NCBI GenBank assembly: GCA_036365145.1
Contig: JAEOAD010000982.1
Coordinates: 5,544,001 to 5,608,000, forward strand
Origin: Orientallactaga sibirica
Taxonomy: Eukaryota; Chordata; Mammalia; Rodentia; Dipodidae
DNA: 64,000 nt
Direction: 5' to 3'
The notes beneath the pieces are model-generated. The model worked only from the letters and a program-made list of their open reading frames with translations, was not told where the DNA came from and made no database searches. The translations under genes and the position numbers were made by a program. Shown piece by piece: positions 56,264-64,000 of this stretch. Position 1 is the stretch's first letter; each line of letters opens with the position of its first letter.

Positions 56264-56690
56264 GAGGTGTCAACTTGATTGGAGCACATCTTGCCCAGCT
56301 ATGGTCAAACATTATGGGTGTCTGGGGATGCTTCTGGATAAGATTAACAATTAAATGAGTAAGCTGAGGAAGGCAAATAGCCCTCCCCAGTGTGAGTGGG
56401 CCTCATCCTATCAGCTGACAGTCTGAGTAGAACACAAGGTTTGACCTTCCCAAGAACAAATAAGAGAGAACTGTTCCTTCTTGACAGCCTTTGAGTTGAA
56501 GCACTGTCTTTTCTCCTACCTTTAGGCTTGATGTAAAACATCAGCTATTTTCTTGAGAGTTTCGACTGCTTGCCTTTAGGAAAGAGCTAGGCCATTGATT
56601 CTCTTGGACCTCCATTTTGCTTATTGCAAATCTGGAAATGTCTCAGTTTCTATAAACCTGGGGACCAATTCTTTATAATAGATAGCAGAT
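56264..56690 (+). mobile_element. MLT1-type LTR
   Basis: aggtgtcaacttgattggagcac...gtctggggatgcttctgg...ccagtgtgagtgggcctcatcctatcagctgacagtctgagtagaac...cagcctttgagttg follows MLT1 LTR order. An old mammalian MaLR, solo. Confidence 0.88.
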
Positions 56691-56806
56691 GGTACATGGA
56701 TAGATGATGATAGATAAATGAAAGATGATGATGATTAGATAGATAGATAGATAGATAGATACATACATACATACATACATACATACATACATACATACAT
56801 ACATAC
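56690..56806. repeat. GATA/ACAT microsatellite
   Basis: Imperfect GATA/GATG units, a pure (GATA) run at about 56737-56760, then (CATA) units to 56806. Confidence 0.97.
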
Positions 56807-57148
56807 TGTGGTGGTTTGACTAAGTTGTGCCCAATAAACTTATGTATTCTGAATGCTAGGTTCCCAGCTAGTAGCAATTTGGGAATTAGAGCCTCCGGGA
56901 ACTAATGTATTGTTGGTGGTGGGCTTATGGGTGTTATAGCCAGCTTCTCCTTATCAGTGTTTAGCACTCTCTCTTGCTGCTGTTGTCTACCTAATATTGG
57001 CCAAGAGGTGATGTCCAGCCTCTGCTCATTACACAGTTTTACCTGCCAACATGGAGCTTCCCCTTTAATCTGTAAGACAAACCCTTTCTACCCACAAACT
57101 GCTATTGATTGGATGTTTTCTACCATAAACACAAAGCTGACTACAACA
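56807..57148 (+). mobile_element. MaLR-type LTR inside a GATA array
   Basis: TGTGGTGGTTTGAC to GACTACAACA, with ggttcccagctagtagcaatttggg and ttatgggtgttatagccagc. Flanked on both sides by GATA-type repeats (left to 56806, right 57149-57184). Same family as the antisense LTR at 45955. Confidence 0.8.
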
Positions 57149-57184
57149 GATGATAGATGATAGATAGGTAGATGATAGATAGAA
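57149..57184. repeat. GATA-type microsatellite segment
   Basis: gatgatagatgatagatagg and following units separate two LTRs. Confidence 0.95.
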
Positions 57185-57476
57185 TGCAAATGGCCCCATA
57201 ACTTCAGATTTTTTTTATTAAGCTTCCTACTTAGTCTCCAACAGGCAGAGCCCTGCTGCAAGAGGTATGTCACTGGAAGCAGATCTTGAGCCCAGCCCTA
57301 AGGTGTGTTCTAAGCCAGCCTGAGCTCTGGGTGTGAATTTATTTTCTCTCTCTTCAGTGGATGTATGATGAAGTGAACCAGATTCTTCTGCCATGATGAA
57401 GCTATCCCTGAATCTGTAAGCCTAAAATAGACCCTTTCCTCCACTAAGCTGCTTTAACAAGAAGATAACTGCAACA
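57185..57476 (+). mobile_element. LTR related to 27564-28066
   Basis: Begins TGCAAATGG and ends ACTGCAACA. Shares ttattaagctt, gtcactgg-gcagatct and ccagattcttctgccat with the LTR at 27564. Polyadenylation region cctaaaataga. Flanked by GATA/GGATA arrays. Confidence 0.7.
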
Positions 57477-57720
57477 GAGGATAAGGATAAGGATAGGATA
57501 GGATAGGAGGATAGGATAAGAGAGATAGATAATAGACAGATAGATAATGGATATATGGGGCAAATATATAGTGGGTTCATAGATAGGGATAAGTAGACAA
57601 TAAATAGATGAATAGATGACATATAGATGTAGATAGATGGGTGATTAAGTATGGTGAGATATACAGATCTGTATTTATAGATAGATCTATATTTACATAA
57701 CTGTATTTACATATTTAGCT
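57477..57720. repeat. Degenerate GGATA/GATA microsatellite
   Basis: GGATAA and GGATA units pass into irregular GATA/GATT/GACA units over about 240 bp. Confidence 0.92.
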
Positions 57721-57905
57721 ACCAATGATCCAACATCTAACTCTCCATTTTATTAGCCTTCTTTCTCTGGAGAAGCCTAACTAATGATAGTGGCTATGGT
57801 GCCACCACAAGTAAAGAGAGGAAGGATTGTAGACATATGGCCATAGGCCAGCTGCTTAGCCTCTGTGTACCTCCTTTAGTAATAAGTAAAACAAGATGAA
57901 AATAA

Positions 57906-58057
57906 GCCTGGCATGGTGGCACACACCTTTAATCCCAGCCCTTGGGAGGCAGAGGTAGGAAGATTTCTGTGAGCTTGAGGCCACCCTGAGACTACATAGT
58001 GAGCTAGAATGAGACCCTACCTTGAAAAAACAAAATATATATATATTTTTTAAAGAG
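57906..58057 (+). mobile_element. B1 SINE with internal deletion
   Basis: gcctggcatggtggcacacacc to actacatagtgag joined to ctagaatgagaccctacc, so the ttccaggtcagcctgg block is missing. The target duplication gatgaaaataa is at 57895-57905 and 58058-58068. Confidence 0.94.
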
Positions 58058-58068
58058 GATGAAAATAA

Positions 58069-58595
58069 TAGCCATGGCCTCGAGTAGCCATGATGAAGAT
58101 TAAAGGAGCTCTTTCATGGTACAAGTCTAAAGATGTGCCCTAGACTATCATAAGGACTCACATCTTATTTAATGTTAGTAATAAAAGATAATAAACTGAA
58201 ACATGGTCTGAAAGTAGTGCAGCATTATGAAATGCACATCATCAATTTTATGGCACTAGCTAAAAGAAACCAAATAATGCCCAATTCTTGAGGTCTAAGA
58301 TATAGCAAATGCTAAGCTGGAACCACACCATCTTTATGCTTGTGTTTCTAGCCCTGTGGGCTTCCCTCCTCTTTCGAGTAGCTAGGTTTCATGGTTTGCT
58401 CCTCACTAGTATTCTGTCTCCATTGTGATGGGGTAACACCTCTGCATTTAGTTTCTAACCCTGTTATGCCTGTCTAACTAGCTGAGTCTCCACTGCACAC
58501 TTGGATATAGCAAGCTGACGTGTAGGAAATGCGATGCACGGTCCTAGGAAATGAAGGCACTCCCAGAAAACACCCAGCTAAAAACTGAGACCCTC
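58069..58595. other. Unique sequence, nothing recognised
   Basis: No repeat or gene recognised. Confidence 0.4.
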
Positions 58596-58599
58596 AGTC

Positions 58600-58830
58600 A
58601 CTGTCCTGGAAGAAATGGTTTGTATGACAACCAGATGAGTTTAAAAGCAAATCTTCCCTGCTCCAGCTGCCAGATGGAACTTCAGCCCTGGCCTTTATTG
58701 CAGCCATGGAAAAAATTCCAAAGCAGAGAGCCTAGCAAACTTGTGCCTCAGTTTCTGACCTACAGAAACTGCTAGATAATCCATGTTTTGTGCTTTAAGG
58801 TGCTAAGTCTTAGGGATGATGTATGCTTTT
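58600..58830 (+). mobile_element. MLT1-like LTR 3' part, probable
   Basis: tttctgacctacagaaactgctagataatccatgttttgtgctttaaggtgctaagtc closely resembles the MLT1-class 3' end. The left boundary is uncertain. Confidence 0.55.
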
Positions 58831-59740
58831 TTCTCACTGAGCCTAAATTCCTGTTTGCATTGCTTCTTTGTTTTTCTCCTAACCTCAATCTCTTCCTGAC
58901 TTTTACCTTTGCCCCCAAAACTCCAGACATGAACTCTTATTTCATTCGTTGTTCCTGGTTTATTATTCAAACACTAACTGCTCGGCAAGACACAAGCCTG
59001 TTGGGACACCAGTAAACACAGTCTGCCTTTTCCTGCCTTTGTGTTGCTATCCAGTATGAAAACTTGCCCCTATATGTGATGAGCCATAAAGCCTATTGTG
59101 AGTCTGAGAAAAATTCTTTCTTGACTTGAGGTCAAAGAATTGCAATGCTTGTAGATTTTCTATCTAACCCATCTCATCTTTTGATAAATTGTAGAAGCAG
59201 CAGCCAAGGTGTGGATGAGTAATTGATGTCATCAACAACCCTCCCTCCATGGCTGCCCTGAGCTACAGTCATGCCTGGACTATTTGATAAGCAGAAGAAG
59301 AAATTTAGTGAGTCTTTGCTCCTGCAGTTGTTCACTAGCTCCATCTCCTAGACTGTCCATGGGCCCTCCCCCTTCCTACCAGCTGCCTTCAAAAATATCA
59401 TAACTCCAAGTTTTCCTAACTCTGTTATAAACTTTCAAAGCCCTAAATCTACACTGTCTAATTCTGGATCAATAAATGTTGAATGAGGACATAAATCCCT
59501 GGGGAAATTCATGCAGCTGTAATAACAACAGTGCTATGATTAAAAATTCATAAGTAAGGAAAAAATTTGTTGCTCTCAAAAAGAGTTCTTGATATACACA
59601 AAAAAACTTTTGTTTGAATCAACATAGCAGAGCTGAATCATATCAGAAAGCCAGAAGTTCGTGTGTGCTCTTTATAATGGTGAAGCCTCTATTGTCTCAT
59701 TCACTCATAGGGTGTCCAAGTGCAGTTTTTCTTTCTGTGG
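58831..59740. other. Unique sequence, nothing recognised
   Basis: No repeat or gene recognised. Confidence 0.45.
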
Positions 59741-59744
59741 CTGT

Positions 59745-59822
59745 TGGAAATTGAACTGGGGTTGTCTTGGGCCTTCATGTTGCACAGGAAGCAATCTTAC
59801 CACTGAGCAATTTCCTCAGACT
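59745..59822 (-). mobile_element. ID SINE, diverged
   Basis: ttggaaattgaactggggttgtcttgggcc...caatcttaccactgagcaatttcctc is an antisense ID element. Confidence 0.75.
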
Positions 59823-60495
59823 CAACACTTTATAGAACACATTCCTCATGTGTCCTAAGCTACTAAAAAGCCTAAAATATTTATCATGATATTTATGTGC
59901 TCCTTTTAATCTCACTCACTTATTTCTATAAGATATGGCCTTGAAACAGACCACAAAGTCATCCCAAAATATGTTTGTTATTTCTCACTGACATAAATAA
60001 AAATAATACTATTGAGAGTCATTTCTCAAAGTTTAATACCATGGAAAGCTTTATTTTATCACTTGTGATCATTTGACAGGAATTTTGTGATTAATTATTT
60101 ACCATTTATCTATAATAAAGTCATATTACAAGATGGGTAAGCAGTCCTATTATTATGTACATAAAAAATTAAAAATGAAAATTAAAGCAATTTGTTTCAA
60201 TCCAGCACAACAAAATATAGGAGTTTGATGGGAAATCAGATGCCAACAGCTGTGGTAAGAATGGAACACTAATTTCAAACCCTATGTTTTTACAGAACTC
60301 ATGTACGGATCCCTTCAAACTAAATGCCTTAGAACAGCAACATGTTATTCTGGTTTTCTCGCCTTGATAAATGCTAAAACTTGAGTGACCTTTTTTACTG
60401 TAATCCTGTCTACCGCTTTTGCCACCATAAATATTTTTTATCCATGCCCATGGAAGGGGAAAGCATTCAAAGTTAAAGGGCATCAGTAGATTCTT
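59823..60495. other. Unique AT-rich sequence
   Basis: A 104-codon antisense frame (60169-60483) is the longest here. It has no domain I recognise and lies in AT-rich DNA. Confidence 0.4.
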
Positions 60496-60499
60496 ATCT

Positions 60500-60720
60500 T
60501 TTTATTTTACTTTTATTTTTAATGCTGAGTATGTATTAGTTTTCTAAAGTAATGTGTTTCACTGTGACATTTTCATATATTTATTTCATATACTTTTATC
60601 ACATTCACCATCAGTCTCATTCTCTTACCCTCCACACCCACTGATTGCCATCCTTTTCTCCTAATAGTCCCCCTTAATTTCATTTCTTTTCTTTTTTTAT
60701 GTTTTTAAAATCCTTTTTTT
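60500..60720 (-). mobile_element. LINE-1 3' UTR fragment (antisense), probable
   Basis: tgacattttcatatatttat and C/T-rich blocks parallel 1-130 and 42590-42720. Confidence 0.4.
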
Positions 60721-60799
60721 AAAACTTTTTATTTTATCTTATTTTTATCTCTTTTTTTAGATTTCACATATGACAGAAAACATGTGATATTTATCATGT

Positions 60800-61045
60800 G
60801 GTATTTGGGTATGGTGGCTTATGCCAATAATCCCAGGTACTTGAGGGGCTAAAGCAGGAAAATTACAAGTTTACGGCCTACCAAGGATGCATAGAGAGAT
60901 AAAGGCCAGCCTGAGCAATTTAGCAAAGCTCTGCCTCTAAATTAAACAATGAAAAAAGGGCTTCATATGTAGCCCACTGGTATAATGCTTGCTTAGTATG
61001 TGTAAGGTACTGGGTTTAATCCCCCTGCCAAAAATATATAAAGAA
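60800..61045 (+). mobile_element. Composite B1+ID SINE (B1-dID-like)
   Basis: A B1-like left half (gtatggtggcttatgcc, aatcccaggtacttgagggg, ggccagcctgagcaa, tctgcctctaaattaaac) joins at about 60955 to an ID-like right half (catatgtagcccactggtataatgcttgcttagtatg, gtactgggtttaatcccc). One A-rich tail follows. Confidence 0.7.
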
Positions 61046-62948
61046 AACAAACCATGTTTTCTTTCCATTTATTAAATATTAGTTTAAGGAAGATCTGAGC
61101 CAAAACTTGGGTGAGATGGTGGACAAGGTGTTGGAGAAACAAAACTACAATCTGCTCTCATGAGATTACATCACAATAAGAAAAACATCCCCCTAGGGGA
61201 AACAAAAAGTAAAGCACTTCATGAAATAGTTACAAATTCTAGTTTGTGCTATGAAACTTGGTTAGGAAACTATGCTACAAAGAAAATAAGTTTGGTTTTT
61301 TTTTTAAACATGCTTATATAACATTGTACAATATGTGGCTCTTGTTAATTTTAGTTTTCCATTCTGGAGTCATCCGTGAGGCTTTACATCCTACATAACA
61401 CATGTGGGCAATTACTCTCTCTTCCATTCATCCTGGATTAAGATGGTGAGCTCCTAGCTCAATGTGTCAGCTTCAGACCTTCAGCAAGGATGTCCAACCA
61501 GCACATGGTTCGTAGCGGAGACTAGGTCCCTTATTTCGCAAGCATCTGGACATGTGCCCCGCCAGATGTCTACAGCCTTTCAAGAGAGCAGCACGTAGGC
61601 AGAGAATGTGTGCATTGTTACTTGTCCCTTGGCGGAGTTTGTCCTCTCTCCAAAACTCACTTCTTACCACAAGCCTTGAACTAGTTTTGATGATTGTGAA
61701 ATTCTTTTCTGGGTATGTGAATTGCATTCTTACTGAAATGCAAGAGCATGAATTTCCGTTTACCTTATCCGAAGGACCAGTTGCATGTAGAGCACATGTA
61801 GTTTGCAGCTATCCCTGGATGATGTTCTAAATCTTGCCAAGTGTTATAGATCTTCCTGCTTAGCGATTGCCAAGTAGAAGGCCTGCTAACCTTTATAAAC
61901 TAAACTGTGAATGTTTATATTTATAAATGCAACATTTGTGATGTATTTTAGGCTGCAGTTTGACATTTTCACATGGCCTTTACAAAAGATCTGTGTTCCC
62001 CCCCCACCCCAACAGAATACTAACATTCAGTGCAAGTTGGATTTATATTTGCAAGGTGTCAGCCCCACTTACCTCCCCAATGATGCCTAGTAGAACCCCT
62101 TGTGATTCACCAAGGAACATGAGCCTTTTGATTCATATGGACAAATGATCTCTTTGTCATTCCCAATGCCCACCAAGGATTCTGCTGTGCAGTGTAGGTG
62201 TGGAGTGGGATGATATGTTGTTGTTAGTTCAGTGTACTCAGGCCCTGCCCTTTGGAGCAATCTTCTCCTCCTCAGCTAAGCCTTAAAGCTACTGCAAAAT
62301 TGCAGCCAGAAGAAAAATTGTCAGGCAGTGTGACAAACACTGATGCAACAAGGAAAGTGTGACACAGCAGCCTTCAAGAGGCATTCACATCGGTGCTAGG
62401 ATCTAGAATGATAGTCATAAAAAGGAAGGGTAACACCTTCACTATGAATGAAGAGATCGCTCTCTAATGAGCTCTAATTTTAAAGGATGGTACAGAAAAG
62501 CTAGGAGGAGGAGTCTGCCAGTTGAGAAGGGTACAGCCATAAAGGAGCTAAGGCTTATAAAATGTGCCCCAGTTATTTTAAACAAATGGAGAACTTTTCA
62601 TGTTTGGAAAGGAGAAGGTGAAAGAAGAAGAAAAAGAGGAGGGCTGAGGAGGAGAGGAGGAAGGATAAGAACAAGAAAGAAGGAGTAAACAAGACGCAGA
62701 GGAAGTCATCTTGTGCATCTAGGGTATAGGCAGAAAAACACTACCAGTGGAGAGTAAAGAAGTGTTCAATATTAAATGAGGTAGAAGATGTACAACTGAA
62801 GATCACACCCTGCCTCTGTCTTACCATATCTTATTTAAAGTTGCCTGGCCCAGAAGCCGGTCTAATGAGCTTCAGAGAATGAAGTTCACAGAATCCTTTC
62901 ATGCTCCAAGATCTCTATGTCTACCTATATACATAAATATTAAAGGTG
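61046..62948. other. Long unique stretch
   Basis: No repeat recognised apart from purine-rich low complexity at 62605-62700. The 61380-61960 segment has mixed composition and could be exonic UTR or conserved non-coding DNA. A C-run with CCCC blocks lies at about 62000. Confidence 0.4.
62605..62700. repeat. GA-rich low-complexity tract
   Basis: Almost pure purine stretch with irregular GAA, GGA and GAGG units. Confidence 0.9.
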
Positions 62949-62949
62949 A

Positions 62950-63332
62950 TGTCGTATAACTATTTCCTCTGAACTGAAACATTTTATTGAGCCTTAGGAG
63001 GTCTCAAAACTTACAAGTCAGAAATCTCCTGAAACTTATAAGATTCATAAAACTCCTCCCCAAGGTTATATAAGCAGTGCTGAGAAAACAGACACCCAGG
63101 AACTTCCTGCAAGTTGGGCAGGGAGCCCCCGGCCTGCGACTTCTGAGCTGTCTTTCATTCTGGGATGGATTTTTCAGTGGTGCAATTGCCTTTAAGTAAC
63201 CCATGATCCTGTAAGTAATCCCAATAAACTGACTGGTTCACTAAACTAGACGTGGGTGGAATTATTTATTTGCTCTGCACTCTGTGCCCTATCTGAAGTA
63301 AATAGACTCTCCCCAAGAAAAGTCGCACAACA
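62950..63332 (+). mobile_element. LTR, family A (3 of 3 in window)
   Basis: Starts TGTCGTATAAC and ends CGCACAACA. Has a TATA-like ggttatataagc at about 63065 and cctgtaagtaatcccaataaac (polyadenylation signal) near 63220, followed by a ggttcac block. It is the best-preserved of the three family A copies. Confidence 0.75.
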
Positions 63333-63571
63333 GTCAAGGTAAACTTGGCCTCTGGGGTTCTGAGGGGAAGGCTTGATATTTTGGGGAAGCAGTTCACTCC
63401 CAAGTTCTCCTATCCCCACAACTGTGAAATGAAGGGCATTCTGTGTGCTCACATCTCTAGGGCACATTCCCGGTTCACTCATGAGTCAGGCTGCTTCCAA
63501 AGTGAATTTCAAGGACCTGGTTCCCAGTATTATCCTTTCTGATTGAATGTGGGCTTGACCCAAATGCTCTT

Positions 63572-63690
63572 TTTTTTTTTTAGTTGAGACAGAAGTCTCC
63601 CTGTGTAAGCCAGGCTGCTCAAACTCATGATTCTATGGCCTCAGCTTCAAGGATATTTTGATCACAGGTGTGCACTACCACATTCATCCA
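63572..63690 (-). mobile_element. B1 SINE, diverged
   Basis: tagttgagacagaagtctccctgtgtaagcc, tcaaactcatgattc, gatcacaggtgtgcactaccac. Old antisense B1. Confidence 0.78.
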
Positions 63691-64000
63691 AAAGTGCACT
63701 TTTAAACAATAGAATATGGTGGCAGTAATGAGATGTCACTTGTAAGGACAGGCTGAAAATTAAAAGTAATAAAAATAGCAAGTTGCAAGTCTGTGATGAA
63801 TCTATAAACACGTAGGTGGACCAATGTGTATGAAAGATTACATAAGGAAGAAGGCAGGAATGGACTTGATGGTGATGGCTAAAGGGCATAGTGTTTCTTT
63901 GAGGATAACAAAAAATGTTTTGATGGTTGCATAAAACTTCAAATACACTGATATCCATGAAACTATTCAAATTAACTGAGTGAAATATATGGTATGTGAA
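63691..64000. other. Unique sequence to window end
   Basis: Antisense 102-codon frame (63662-63970) overlaps the B1 end and is leucine/histidine-rich with no known domain. I do not call a gene. Confidence 0.4.

Noticed and set aside
1..64000. A multi-gene biosynthetic, defence or other operon-like system
   Set aside because: No intact coding sequence besides TE remnants was found on either strand.

Overview
The window is vertebrate nuclear DNA from a rodent. I found no intact protein-coding gene, tRNA, rRNA, CpG island or CRISPR array. The open frames are short and scattered, and the only long one (328 codons, 9746-10732) is a piece of a LINE-1 reverse transcriptase. The organism is inferred from its repeats: B1 (7SL-derived), ID (tRNA-Ala-derived), B4-type composite SINEs, ORR1/MT-type MaLR LTRs, and many copies of a tRNA-headed SINE that begins like mouse B2 but has a different body. 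That body fits the DIP (B2-superfamily) SINE of jerboas and relatives and the related RSINE1 consensus, so a dipodid such as Jaculus is the best guess. The family names come from remembered consensus sequences, not from a RepeatMasker run.

Layout. 0-10.9 kb: an old LINE-1 opened by a SINE, an LTR and a B4 element (1.1-2.7 kb); a three-layer SINE nest (4.74-5.54 kb); a LINE-1 ORF2 fragment spliced into a B4 SINE (9.4-10.86 kb). 11-24 kb: LINE-1 3' UTR, MaLR LTRs, and a 5'-inverted LINE-1 next to an antisense ORF2 fragment (18.7-20.8 kb). 24-30 kb: a LINE-1 5' end made of about 41-bp tandem units, split by a solo LTR with a clean 5-bp target duplication (27.47-29.1 kb). 30-37.4 kb: dense SINEs and microsatellites. 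37.4-41 kb: mostly unique AT-rich sequence, then an ERV-like remnant ending in an LTR. 41.32-41.56 kb: a truncated, tailless 7SK RNA retropseudogene. 42-53 kb: more SINEs, a MER5A transposon and a diverged local duplication. 53-64 kb: a MIR, a long antisense LINE-1 3' UTR, an MLT1 LTR, two LTRs inside a GATA-type microsatellite, and mostly unique sequence to the end.

Nothing here forms a pathway; the window records successive retrotransposition. Three things merit follow-up. First, two DIP subtypes carry a roughly 31-bp module containing a CTCF-core-like motif that the third subtype lacks. Second, the LINE-1 promoter-like array is built from unusually short units. Third, the 7SK copy has a perfect target duplication but no A-tail. 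The sequence could be intergenic or intronic; I cannot tell which.
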